This document shows, piece by piece, positions 30,301 through 37,626 of a DNA stretch of 42,541 bases. This DNA is from an uncultured Oscillospiraceae bacterium. GTDB lineage: Bacteria > Bacillota > Clostridia > Oscillospirales > Oscillospiraceae. A model generated the notes under the pieces. The model did not search any database. It saw nothing but the letters and a program-made list of their open reading frames with translations, and was not told the origin of the DNA. The stretch covers positions 1-42,541 of the forward strand of contig CAKTMW010000013.1 in the NCBI GenBank assembly GCA_934574095.1. Reading direction: 5' to 3'. Each line of letters opens with the position of its first letter. Within the stretch, counting starts at the first letter, position 1. Both the position numbers and the translations under genes were made by a program.

Positions 30301-30822
30301 GTGAGCGTTGGTTTTATCCGTGATAAGCTGGAGATCAAATTTCTCATCCTGTATGTGGCCGCCGGTGTGGCGGAGCCCATGCCCCTCAGCGATGTGCAGG
30401 CCCTGACCATGATCGACGACGGCATCGACTATTTCGCCTTTTCCCAATGTCTCAGCGAGCTGGTCAGCACCGACCACCTGCGGATCAATGAGGAGCAGAA
30501 ATACGTCATCACACCCAAGGGCCTGAAAAACAGCGAGATATGCCAGTCCAGCCTGCCCCTGTCCGTCCGGCTGAAAGCGGACCGCCTTATCGCCGCCCAC
30601 CGGCAGGAGTTGATCCGCCGCGCCCAGGTGCGCGCCCAGGTAGAGCGCCGGGAAAACGGCACCTATACCGTGGAGCTGGGTCTCAACGACGATGTGGATA
30701 ACATCATGCGCTTACAGTTGATGGTGGCCACCAAGGAGATGGCGGAGGACCTAGCCCAGCGCTTCCGGAAAAACCCGGAGCAGGTCTATTCCCAGCTTGT
30801 CACCGCCCTGTACGGGGGGTAA
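30301..30822 (+). CDS. DUF4364 family protein
   Basis: A 173-aa protein starting with GTG; the sequence MSVGFIRDKLEIKFLILYV and the middle QCLSELVSTDHLRINEEQKYVITPKG resemble the DUF4364 family, whose N-terminus looks like a winged helix. A regulatory role is possible but unproven. AAGGAAGG (about 30281-30288) is 12 nt from the GTG, rather far; the closer GTG at 30292 is out of frame. Last gene of the hprK-dnaE run. Confidence 0.75.
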   Translation: MSVGFIRDKLEIKFLILYVAAGVAEPMPLSDVQALTMIDDGIDYFAFSQCLSELVSTDHLRINEEQKYVITPKGLKNSEICQSSLPLSVRLKADRLIAAHRQELIRRAQVRAQVERRENGTYTVELGLNDDVDNIMRLQLMVATKEMAEDLAQRFRKNPEQVYSQLVTALYGG

Positions 30823-30840
30823 GGCTGCGTTTACCGTTTC

Positions 30841-30918
30841 GGGGCGATGTGGGCATCGCCCCCTACGGACGGCTATTGAAAACACTGCGTAGGGGCCGAT
30901 GCCTACATCGCCCCGTCC
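30841..30918. repeat. Two REP-like palindromic repeats in inverted arrangement (copies 2 and 3)
   Basis: Copy 2 is GGGGCGATG TGGG CATCGCCCC (30841-30862) in reverse orientation; copy 3 starts GTAGGGGCCGATGCCTACAT at 30889 and runs to about 30918. Both resemble the unit at 16331-16358. Each can fold by itself, and the pair can form one longer cruciform or terminator-like hairpin after the DUF4364 gene. Typical of extragenic palindromes; no transposase nearby. Confidence 0.75.
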
Positions 30919-30970
30919 AATAACAAACGTACCTCGTTGAATCATCCCACGACCGATAAGGAGGACACTT

Positions 30971-31330
30971 ATGACGAAACGTACCATCGTTACCCTGCTG
31001 ATCGCCGCCGTGGTGGCGCTGCTGCTGCCGTGGCTTGCCGTCACGCTGGTCCCCGGAGACAGCGGCATGGCGGTCACCTTTCTGCTGTTTTTCGCCGTAA
31101 ACCCCATCACGGCGGTCCTGCTGGGCATTTTCTCCGGCGGCAATGTCCGTGGGGCGTGGTTCCAGCCGCTGCTGTTCGCCGCGCTGTTCCTGCTGGGCGC
31201 GTGGGTGCTCTTCACCATGGCTGAAACGGCGTTTGTGCTCTACGCCGTGCTCTACCTGCTGCTGGGCTACGCCGCCATGCTGGCGGCGGTCCTGTACCGG
31301 CGGGCAAGGCGGGTACGGAGTGAACAATAA
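30971..31330 (+). CDS. Small integral membrane protein, unknown function
   Basis: A 119-aa protein with four hydrophobic segments (roughly residues 6-27, 32-52, 63-82 and 86-108) and a basic C-terminal tail RRARRVRSEQ. I do not recognise the family. AAGGAGG precedes the ATG at good spacing, so translation is likely. It stands between the REP-like repeats and a terminator; no promoter was identified. Confidence 0.65.
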   Translation: MTKRTIVTLLIAAVVALLLPWLAVTLVPGDSGMAVTFLLFFAVNPITAVLLGIFSGGNVRGAWFQPLLFAALFLLGAWVLFTMAETAFVLYAVLYLLLGYAAMLAAVLYRRARRVRSEQ

Positions 31331-31336
31331 AAGATA

Positions 31337-31373
31337 AAAAATTCCTGTTTCCTTTGGAAACAGGAATTTTTTT
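31337..31373. terminator. Bidirectional intrinsic terminator
   Basis: Stem AAAAATTCCTGTTTCC / GGAAACAGGAATTTTT with a 3-nt loop, T7 on the plus side and A-run on the other. It serves the small membrane protein gene and the convergent queH gene, whose stop codon (31372-31374) abuts it. Confidence 0.9.
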
Positions 31374-31947
31374 ATCCGACGATATGCTTCAGCGATTCCT
31401 TCAGGTCCCGCTGTATCTGCTTTTGATACCGCTCCTCCTCGCTGAACACGCAGCCGCAGTATTTCTGCATGTAAAAGCCCAGCTCACGGGCCTCCTGCTG
31501 TCCGGCACGGAAGCCGGGGCGGAAATCCCGGTACAGGAACTTGACGCCGTACCGTTCCGCCATCTCCTGGGCGATCTGCGCCATCCGCTCATGCTGCTGA
31601 TAGGGGCTGACGAACAGGGTGGAGGTAAAGCTGGCAAAGCCGTTTTCGGCGGCAAATCGCGCCGTCTGTTCCAGCCGCACCGTATAGCAGTGGCCGCAGC
31701 GGTGGTCGATATCCCCGGCCACGGCGCGGCAGAAGTCCCGCAGGCCGTAATCCTCCTGCACGATCAGCTCCATGTTGATGGTGGGGGCGTAGGCCACCAG
31801 CGTGTCCCGCCGGGCCTTGTACTCCTGATAGGGGTGAATGTTGGGATTGAACCAGTAGGACACCGGCTCGATCCCCTCGCTGCGCAGATGGTGGATGCAG
31901 GCCACCGAGCAGGGGGCGCAGCAGGTGTGCATCAGTGTTTTTTCCAT
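31372..31947 (-). CDS. queH: Epoxyqueuosine reductase QueH
   Basis: A 191-aa enzyme for the last step of tRNA queuosine synthesis, reducing epoxyqueuosine to queuosine. The cysteine motifs fit QueH: HTCCAPCSVAC near the N-terminus, CGHCYTVRLEQTA in the middle and YCGC near the C-terminus; these bind a 4Fe-4S cluster and a metal. ATG 31947 has AAGGAG upstream; the frame is open to 32022 but that part overlaps the upstream gene. It overlaps the Fe-S reductase-like gene by 16 nt. Confidence 0.92.
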   Translation of the reverse strand: MEKTLMHTCCAPCSVACIHHLRSEGIEPVSYWFNPNIHPYQEYKARRDTLVAYAPTINMELIVQEDYGLRDFCRAVAGDIDHRCGHCYTVRLEQTARFAAENGFASFTSTLFVSPYQQHERMAQIAQEMAERYGVKFLYRDFRPGFRAGQQEARELGFYMQKYCGCVFSEEERYQKQIQRDLKESLKHIVG

Positions 31948-33095
31948 AGTTTCTCCTTCAGCGCCGTCAGTCCGCCGCCCTTTTTGCTCTGATAGGGCCG
32001 GACGGAGAAGAAGCGGTCGCACACCTTGCGGAAGGGCAGGTGGTCCAGTTCCTCAAAAAAATGCTGGCGGTCCGGCGGCTGCATGGCGGCGCACCGGAAA
32101 GCGGCGTTGTCTGCCACAGCCTCCTCCAGTGTGCGCGGCTCCCGCTTCAGGGGCAGCTGGTCAAAGATGTGGGCGCCCTTCACCGTATTGATGAGCAGCA
32201 GCGACATACCTGCCTTCTGCTGCTGGGGATGGAAATCCTTGGGGGCGTTGTGGAACGGGGCCATCGTCAGGTCGCCGGGCCGGTTGGTGTTGGCGTAGCC
32301 GCAGTGGTAGCAGGCGGGCCGCAGGAAGAGATGGCGCAGGATGCCCCGCCCCAGCTGGCATTTGCCCAGGGGCGCGTCAAAGGTGCCGCCTCCCTCGAAC
32401 CACACCCGGAAGCGGCGGTCCTTTTCCCCCTTCAGCTTGTCGCAGAAGTGGACGTCCACCGCCTGACGGCGCTTGATGTAGGTCATGGATTCCACAAACC
32501 GGGCCCACACGCCGGGAGAACCCACGCCGCCGCAGGCGAAGTCGCAGGTCAGCAGATTCTCCGGATGCTCGCCCAGAAAGCGGTACAGGCCGTCCACCTG
32601 GCAGGGAGCGCCGGAGAACAGCACGGACCGCCCCTGGTCCAGGTACATCTGCACCTGCTGGTACGTCTCGCCCAGCTCGCTCTGGATGGGCTTGGCCCCC
32701 CGCAGCAGCCGCAGATCCTCTTTGTTTTTTACGACGATATGGCGCACCTGCAGCTTTTCGTCCAGCGCCGCACCGAACACCACGCCGCCGCCCTCCAGGG
32801 TGAACTCCGCCAGTGCGGTGAACACGCCGCCGGCGGTGGAGTGGGCGCAGACCGCTTTGTCCTCGTTCCACACGGCGAATACCGCCGGAGCGCCCCGGAC
32901 CTCCCGCTGCTTCAGCGCCGGGCACACGTGGGTGCAGTGGCAGCAGCTGACGCAGCCCTCGCTGATCTGGGGGTAGAGGAAGCCCTCCTTGTCCCGCACC
33001 ATATGGATGGCCCCCTTGGGGCAGCCGCTGGCGCAGGCGCCGCAGCCGGTGCAGCGCTCGCGGGACGCCAATTGGGGTCTTGTGTTCTCCGTCAT
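31932..33095 (-). CDS. Coenzyme F420 hydrogenase/dehydrogenase beta-subunit-like Fe-S protein
   Basis: A 387-aa protein with an N-terminal double 4Fe-4S ferredoxin domain (CTGCGACASGCPKGAI and CVSCCHCTHVCP) followed by the F420-hydrogenase-beta N and C domains, seen in HSTAGGVFTALAEF, VLFSGAPCQVDGLYRFL and the later CYHCGYANTNRPGDLTM. Such proteins in gut Bacillota lack F420 and are thought to be flavin/Fe-S oxidoreductases; the substrate is unknown. ATG 33095 has AAGGAG 8 nt upstream. Cotranscribed with queH, so electron supply to QueH is a testable idea. Confidence 0.85.
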   Translation of the reverse strand: MTENTRPQLASRERCTGCGACASGCPKGAIHMVRDKEGFLYPQISEGCVSCCHCTHVCPALKQREVRGAPAVFAVWNEDKAVCAHSTAGGVFTALAEFTLEGGGVVFGAALDEKLQVRHIVVKNKEDLRLLRGAKPIQSELGETYQQVQMYLDQGRSVLFSGAPCQVDGLYRFLGEHPENLLTCDFACGGVGSPGVWARFVESMTYIKRRQAVDVHFCDKLKGEKDRRFRVWFEGGGTFDAPLGKCQLGRGILRHLFLRPACYHCGYANTNRPGDLTMAPFHNAPKDFHPQQQKAGMSLLLINTVKGAHIFDQLPLKREPRTLEEAVADNAAFRCAAMQPPDRQHFFEELDHLPFRKVCDRFFSVRPYQSKKGGGLTALKEKLWKKH

Positions 33096-33130
33096 GGCAC
33101 AGTCTCCTTGCAAAGCGAATCTTTGCGCCT

Positions 33131-33159
33131 ATTGTAGCACAGGCAGGCGGAAATGGCAA
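33131..33159 (-). promoter_or_regulatory. Sigma-A promoter for the Fe-S protein and queH
   Basis: Minus-strand -35 TTGCCA (33154-33159), 17-nt spacer, -10 TACAAT (33131-33136). Transcription would begin near 33124, about 30 nt before the start codon. Confidence 0.65.
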
Positions 33160-33214
33160 GTAGGGCAGGGAAGGGCAGTATTTCCCATCCGCTGAAAAAA
33201 TTTTGCAAACCCTC

Positions 33215-33245
33215 TTGACACACAATACTATGCGGTATATAGTAT
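33215..33245 (+). promoter_or_regulatory. Promoter and PadR-type operator of the padR operon
   Basis: -35 TTGACA (33215-33220), 17-nt spacer, -10 TATAGT (33238-33243). An inverted repeat ATACTAT (33225-33231) N7 ATAGTAT (33239-33245) spans the spacer and the -10 box. This placement suits an autorepressor; PadR is encoded immediately downstream. Operator assignment is inference. Confidence 0.7.
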
Positions 33246-33267
33246 AATGCGAAAGGGGGCATGATAC

Positions 33268-33594
33268 ATGCTTGACCCACAGATGAAGCGGGGACTGCTG
33301 GAGGCCTGTGTACTCTCGGCGCTGGCCCGTGGGGATTCCTACGGCTATAAGATCGTCAAGGACCTGTCGGTCTGCATACAGGTGTCGGAATCCACATTGT
33401 ACCCCATCCTGCGGCGGCTGGAAGGCGCCGGCGCCCTGACGGTGTACAGCGTGGAGCACAACAGCCGCTTGCGGAAATTTTACCATTTGACGGAGCAGGG
33501 GCAGCGGCAGCTGTCCGCCGCCGTGGAGGATTGGAAGGAATTGGAAACTATGTATGAATTTATCAGAGGAGGGCTGCGGAATGACCAAGGCTGA
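33268..33594 (+). CDS. PadR-family transcriptional regulator
   Basis: A 108-aa winged-helix regulator: MKRGLLEACVLSALARGDSYGYKIVKDL is the PadR N-terminal helix set, SESTLYPILRRLEGAGALTVY the recognition helix and RKFYHLTEQGQRQL the wing. It starts an operon with a HAAS-domain membrane protein and a DUF4097 protein, a module common in Bacillota and linked to membrane or antimicrobial stress. It probably represses its own operon through the repeat at 33225-33245. Confidence 0.93.
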   Translation: MLDPQMKRGLLEACVLSALARGDSYGYKIVKDLSVCIQVSESTLYPILRRLEGAGALTVYSVEHNSRLRKFYHLTEQGQRQLSAAVEDWKELETMYEFIRGGLRNDQG

Positions 33595-34180
33595 TTTTTT
33601 GCAATTGCTGGAGCGGGCGCTGGCGCAGCTCCCGGAGGAGGAGCGCCGACGGAACCTGGAGTATTACAGTGAGCTCCTGGACGATATGCTGGAAGAGGGC
33701 ATGACCGAGGCGGAGGCCACCGCCAAGCTGGGCAGTCCCGGCCAGATCGCCCAGAACATTTTGCAGGAGATGCCGCTGTCCAAGCTGGTCAGCACCCGCA
33801 TGAAGCCCCAAAGCGGCTGGACGCCGTTGGCTATCATCCTGGCGGTGGTGGGCAGTCCCGTGTGGGTGCCGCTGCTGCTGGCGGCGGCGGCGGTAGTGCT
33901 GGCGCTGTTCGTGTCCATCTGGGCGCTGGGCGCGGCGGCGGTGGCCGTTGTGGTGGGCCTTGCGGTGGCGGTAGTGGCCGCGCCCATCATCGCTGTCCGC
34001 GCCGCCGTGCTGACGCTGCCCCTGGGTCTGCTGCTGCTGGGCGCGGGTCTGGTGCTGCTGGGCCTGTGCGTATTGGGCGGCCTGATGGCGGTGGAGCTGT
34101 GCAAGCTGCTGTGGCAGCTGACGGTTTGGCTGGCTCATAAGATCAAGGGCCTGTTCATCCGGAAGGAGGAGAACGTATGA
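33581..34180 (+). CDS. DUF1700 / HAAS signalling-domain membrane protein
   Basis: A 199-aa protein. The N-terminal ~65 residues form the HAAS domain (MTKADFLQLLERALAQLPEEERRRNLEYYSELLDDMLEEGMTEAEA, given here only as its start MTKADFLQLLERAL), followed by several long hydrophobic segments (residues ~85-185) very rich in Ala, Val and Leu. ATG 33581 has AGGAGG upstream and lies inside the padR 3' end (14-nt overlap). HAAS proteins usually pair with PadR regulators and DUF4097 proteins, as here. Role in signalling is inferred. Confidence 0.88.
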   Translation: MTKADFLQLLERALAQLPEEERRRNLEYYSELLDDMLEEGMTEAEATAKLGSPGQIAQNILQEMPLSKLVSTRMKPQSGWTPLAIILAVVGSPVWVPLLLAAAAVVLALFVSIWALGAAAVAVVVGLAVAVVAAPIIAVRAAVLTLPLGLLLLGAGLVLLGLCVLGGLMAVELCKLLWQLTVWLAHKIKGLFIRKEENV

Positions 34181-35088
34181 AAAACTCTGTAAAAATCACC
34201 CTGATCGTGGCGGCGGTGCTGGTGGGGCTGGGCCTGTGCCTTGCCACGGCGGGCTTCTGCCTGGGCGGAAGATTCAGCGACCTGCGGAACCTGCATTTCG
34301 ACCCCGCCACGGGACAGTGGACGCAGGTTCCGGCGCGGGAACCGGCCACGGACGACTACTATACTGGCGGAGACTACATCTCGGATAAGACGGACGTCAC
34401 CGTCCTGGACATCGATTGGATCACCGGCGATGTAAAGATACTGCTGACGGATGATGATACCATTACGGTGGCGGAAAAAGTCGGCTACAACGGCTATAAC
34501 GCCCACCCCATGGTGGTGACGGACGACAACGGCGCCCTGCGCATCCGCTGCGCCGATGAGACGTGGATGAGCGCTATCGACCCGCCGGAAAAGGAACTGA
34601 CGGTGTATCTTCCTCATGCGGTGGCGGAAAACCTGACGGAGGTCAGACTGCTCAGCGTGTCCGCTGATTTTGAGGTGGACGCCCTGGCGGTGCGGGACGC
34701 CTTCTCCTTCAGCAGTACCTCCGGCGACCTGAAAACCGCCGTTATCACGGCGGACGCTGCCGCGGTGGAACTGAGCACCGTGTCCGGCGAAATCGAGTGG
34801 GACGGCAGTTTTGCGCAGCTGACCGGCGGCAGTACCAGCGGCGAGATGGACCTGGCGCTGCGGAACAGCCCTCAAAAGCTTGACATCGTTACCGTCAGCG
34901 GCGATGTGGAGCTGAAGCTGCGCAGCAGCACCAACTTCTGGCTGGACTATAACACCGTCTCCGGCAATCTGGAGAGCGAGACCGACCTTCAACAGCGGGA
35001 CGGGCACTACTACCGCGGCCTGACCATGGGCTGCGAAATGACCGTCACCACCACCAGCGGCGGCCTGACCATCGAGGAGCTGCGATAA
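34177..35088 (+). CDS. DUF4097-type secreted/membrane-anchored beta-repeat protein
   Basis: A 303-aa protein with an N-terminal signal anchor (residues ~5-30) and an extracytoplasmic domain of repeating beta motifs with SGD/SGE turns (STSGDLKTAV, STVSGEIEWDG, TVSGDVELKL, NTVSGNLESE, TTSGGLTIEEL), the adhesin-like DUF4097 pattern. It overlaps the HAAS gene by 4 nt. Together with PadR and HAAS protein it likely forms an envelope-sensing module; the biochemical function is not known. Confidence 0.88.
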   Translation: MKNSVKITLIVAAVLVGLGLCLATAGFCLGGRFSDLRNLHFDPATGQWTQVPAREPATDDYYTGGDYISDKTDVTVLDIDWITGDVKILLTDDDTITVAEKVGYNGYNAHPMVVTDDNGALRIRCADETWMSAIDPPEKELTVYLPHAVAENLTEVRLLSVSADFEVDALAVRDAFSFSSTSGDLKTAVITADAAAVELSTVSGEIEWDGSFAQLTGGSTSGEMDLALRNSPQKLDIVTVSGDVELKLRSSTNFWLDYNTVSGNLESETDLQQRDGHYYRGLTMGCEMTVTTTSGGLTIEELR

Positions 35089-35093
35089 TGAAA

Positions 35094-35127
35094 AAAGCAC
35101 CCTGCATCCACAGATGCAGGGTGCTTT
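35094..35127. terminator. Bidirectional intrinsic terminator
   Basis: Perfect stem AAAGCACCCTGCATC / GATGCAGGGTGCTTT with loop CACA. It separates the convergent padR operon and putP. Confidence 0.88.
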
Positions 35128-35139
35128 GGTATGTAAGGT

Positions 35140-36690
35140 TTACTTGGTGTTCTTGCACTCGGCCTTGACCTTGTCGAAGGTGGCCACGGTGTCGGCGTCG
35201 GGAGCCTTGGTCAGCAGGGACACCACCACGATGAAGGTCAGCGCCACGATGAAGGCGGGCAGCAGCTCGTAGATGCCCCACGCGCCGCCCATGGGCTTCA
35301 ACAGATACTTCCAGATAAACACCATGGCGCCGCCGGAGATCATACCGGCCAGAATGCCCCACTTGGTGGTGCGCTTCCAGAACAGCGCCGTCAGCATGGC
35401 GGGCGCGAAGGTGGCACCGAAACCGGCCCATGCGAAGGACACGATGGTGAACACGGAGCTGTTGGGGTCGCGGGCCAGGAACACGGCGATAACGGAGATG
35501 ACGATGACCGTCACGCGGGCCACCCACATGGTGGCCTTGCTGGACATCTTCACACCGAAGACCTCCTTCACCAGGTCCTCGGAAACGCTGGAGGATGCGG
35601 CCAGCAGCTGGCTATCCGCCGTGGACATGGTGGAGGCCAGAATACCGGCGATGATCAAACCGGCGGCCAGTGCGGCCAGTACGCCATGGGTGCTCAGTAG
35701 GTCGGCGATCTTGACGATAACGGCCTCGGCGGCGCTGGAGGAGCCGAAGGTCTCGATCTCACCCACACGGGACATAGCCAGACCCACGATACCGATGGTG
35801 ACGGCCACGGTCATGGAGATGACCACCCAGATGCTGCCGATGCGGCGGGAAATCTTGATCTTCTTGGCGTCGTTGATGCCCATGAAGCGCAGCAGAATGT
35901 GGGGCATACCGAAGTAGCCCAGACCCCAGGCCAGCATGGACAGGGACTTGATGAAGCCGTAGTTGGTGACCTCGCCGGTGGAGATATCGGTCATCTGCAC
36001 CAGGCTCAGATAGCCGGGGATGGAACGGGCGTTGTCGATGACTGCGGTCCAGCCGCCGGCCACCTCGATGCCGAAGCCCAGCACCACGATCAGGGCGATG
36101 GTCATGACGATGCTCTGGATCAGGTCGGTGGTGGACACGGCCAGGAAGCCGCCCATGATGGTGTACAGAATGACCACCGCCGCGCCGATCAGCATGGAGA
36201 CCATGTAATCAAAGCCGAACAGGCTGTTGAACAGCTTGCCGATGGCGGCAAAGCCGGAGGCGGTATAGGGGATGAAGAAGATGAGGATGATCAGGGCGGA
36301 AATGCCCAGCAGCACCTTCTTGTCGTCCTTGAAGCGCTTGGAGAAGAACTCCGGCACGGTGATGGCGTTGATCTCGGCGGAGTAGATACGCAGCCGCTTT
36401 GCCACCAGCAGGAAGTTCAGGTAGGTGCCCAGCGCCAGACCGATGGCGGTCCACGCCGCGTCGGCGATACCGGTAAAGTACGCCACGCCGGGCAGGCCCA
36501 TCAGCAGCCAGGAGCTCATATCGCTGGCCTCGGCGCTCATGGCCGTGACAACAGGGCCCAGCTGGCGGCCGCCCAGATAGAAGCTGTCCGCGCCGCCCTT
36601 GCTGGCGCGGGAGTAGGCCACGCCTACGAAAACCATGGCGATGAGGTACACCGCAATGGCGATGATGATACAAATTTGTGCAGATGTCAT
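35140..36690 (-). CDS. putP: Sodium/proline symporter (SSS family)
   Basis: A 516-aa sodium:solute symporter with about 12-13 membrane segments. PutP-like stretches are FYLGGRQLGPVVTAMSAEASDMSSWLLMGLPG near the N-terminus, VPEFFSKRFKD, and ILASTMSTADSQLLAASSSVSEDL, which contains sodium-site serines. Proline is the likely substrate. The start at 36690 (MTSAQICIIIAIAVYL) is chosen: GAGAGG lies 9 nt upstream, and the open frame further to 36816 runs through the inverted-repeat leader and has no membrane-protein character. The long structured leader suggests RNA-level control. Confidence 0.93.
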   Translation of the reverse strand: MTSAQICIIIAIAVYLIAMVFVGVAYSRASKGGADSFYLGGRQLGPVVTAMSAEASDMSSWLLMGLPGVAYFTGIADAAWTAIGLALGTYLNFLLVAKRLRIYSAEINAITVPEFFSKRFKDDKKVLLGISALIILIFFIPYTASGFAAIGKLFNSLFGFDYMVSMLIGAAVVILYTIMGGFLAVSTTDLIQSIVMTIALIVVLGFGIEVAGGWTAVIDNARSIPGYLSLVQMTDISTGEVTNYGFIKSLSMLAWGLGYFGMPHILLRFMGINDAKKIKISRRIGSIWVVISMTVAVTIGIVGLAMSRVGEIETFGSSSAAEAVIVKIADLLSTHGVLAALAAGLIIAGILASTMSTADSQLLAASSSVSEDLVKEVFGVKMSSKATMWVARVTVIVISVIAVFLARDPNSSVFTIVSFAWAGFGATFAPAMLTALFWKRTTKWGILAGMISGGAMVFIWKYLLKPMGGAWGIYELLPAFIVALTFIVVVSLLTKAPDADTVATFDKVKAECKNTK

Positions 36691-36712
36691 GTTAAGAAAC
36701 CTCTCTTTCTTT

Positions 36713-36872
36713 GACCATCGATCAATAAGGACAAGCACGCCTGACAGCGCGTCTTTCCGGCGCTTTTTGCCCTTTTCGTCTTGGCGGGCTTGACGTATTG
36801 CCAAGGGACTTGACACAGTATGGGCGCATTTCTGCCCGTCAAAACCATGCTTGTCCTTGTTGATCGATGGTC
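36713..36872 (-). ncRNA. Structured 5' leader of putP closed by a 25-bp inverted repeat
   Basis: Arms 36713-36737 and 36848-36872 are complementary over 25 positions with one mismatch (36726/36859). On the minus strand the enclosed ~110 nt can form at least three hairpins: TTGACGGGC...GCCC...GTCAA (about 36812-36844), CCTTGGC...GCCAAG (about 36779-36808) and AGCGC...GCGCT (about 36744-36763). The predicted transcript starts about 5 nt before the outer arm, so the RNA would begin with this helix. I do not recognise a known riboswitch; a small non-autonomous mobile element with terminal repeats is the alternative, though no target duplication is evident. Confidence 0.55.
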
Positions 36873-36883
36873 TAACGCAGGCT

Positions 36884-36912
36884 ACTATACCACACTCTTA
36901 ACTAGACGTAAA
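36884..36912 (-). promoter_or_regulatory. Probable putP promoter
   Basis: Minus-strand -10 TATAGT (36884-36889), 17-nt spacer, -35 TTTACG (36907-36912, weak). The weak -35 box and the palindrome ending one base upstream suggest protein-dependent control. Confidence 0.5.
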
Positions 36913-36913
36913 T

Positions 36914-36953
36914 ACAGAATGTAGTATAGAATTAGTTCTATACTACATTCTGT
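36914..36953. repeat. Perfect palindrome with 18-bp arms upstream of putP
   Basis: Arms 36914-36931 (ACAGAATGTAGTATAGAA) and 36936-36953 are exact complements around TTAG. It abuts the putP -35 box and lies 82 nt after the tetR stop. No U-tract follows, so it is not a normal terminator; an operator for the neighbouring TetR regulator or another dimeric protein is likely. The remaining 36954-37035 holds only an AT-rich palindrome at 37022-37045 overlapping the tetR stop. Confidence 0.7.
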
Positions 36954-37035
36954 TAAAAATGCGACAAATCCCGATAAATACAAGTAAAGAGAGGTAGACG
37001 ATTTGTGAATCTAATGGGAGACGAAAAAATAAATT

Positions 37036-37626
37036 TTATTTTTCGCCCCGATAATTGGCCAAAAACATGGGCATCAGCCGGTCGGCGTTGCGGGCCAGCG
37101 CGTAGCCGCCGTCCGCCAGACACCAGTCGTACATCAGCGCCCGCTCGAACATGGCGTAGTCGTTGATGATCTCGTTGGCGGTCATATCCGTCCGCAGCTC
37201 GCGGCGCTCCATGCCCTGCCGCACCACCTGATGCAGCAGCTTGAAGTACATGCGGTCTCGGTTCAGCAGGTGCTTTTCGCCCTTGGTGGTCAGCTGGGTG
37301 GAGAACAGCCGGGCCAGCAGCTCCACGGAAACCGTGTTGTCGATCATGGTGAACAGCTCGTGGTTCATATACAGCAGCTTGTCCACCGCGTGCATATCTG
37401 GGTCCATCTCCTGCCGCAGCTCCTCGTACTTTTCGTCGAAGATCATGGACAACGAGCCCAGCAGGGCGTCCTTGCCCTCAAAGTAGTGGTAAAAGCTGCC
37501 CTTGGAGGTCTCGGACTCGAAGATGATATCCTCTACGGTGGTGTTGTCATAGCCCTGCTCATAGAACAGCTTCCATGCCGCCGAGACGATGCGGCCCTTG
37601 GTATTGCGTCCGGATTTACGGGGCAC
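37036..37626 (-). CDS. TetR/AcrR-family transcriptional regulator
   Basis: A 196-aa regulator. The N-terminal helix-turn-helix is GRIVSAAWKLFYEQGYDNTTVEDIIFESETSKGSFYHYFEGKDALL, of which TSKGSFYHYFEGKDALL is the recognition helix region; the rest is an all-helical ligand domain with no clear ligand. The GTG at 37626 is preferred over GTG 37635, since AGGAGG (37635-37640) lies 8 nt upstream of the former and overlaps the latter. It overlaps the flippase gene by 11 nt and precedes putP, whose upstream palindrome is a candidate target. Confidence 0.88.
   Translation of the reverse strand: MPRKSGRNTKGRIVSAAWKLFYEQGYDNTTVEDIIFESETSKGSFYHYFEGKDALLGSLSMIFDEKYEELRQEMDPDMHAVDKLLYMNHELFTMIDNTVSVELLARLFSTQLTTKGEKHLLNRDRMYFKLLHQVVRQGMERRELRTDMTANEIINDYAMFERALMYDWCLADGGYALARNADRLMPMFLANYRGEK

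Noticed and set aside
30841..30918. CRISPR-like array from repeated palindromes
   Set aside because: Only two copies in inverted orientation, no regular spacers, no cas genes.
36691..36816. N-terminal extension of putP by 42 residues
   Set aside because: It runs through the inverted-repeat leader, has no ribosome site and precedes the normal PutP N-terminus, which has its own.
36713..36872. Assigning the putP leader to a known riboswitch class
   Set aside because: I could not match its conserved core to any class I know; left unnamed.
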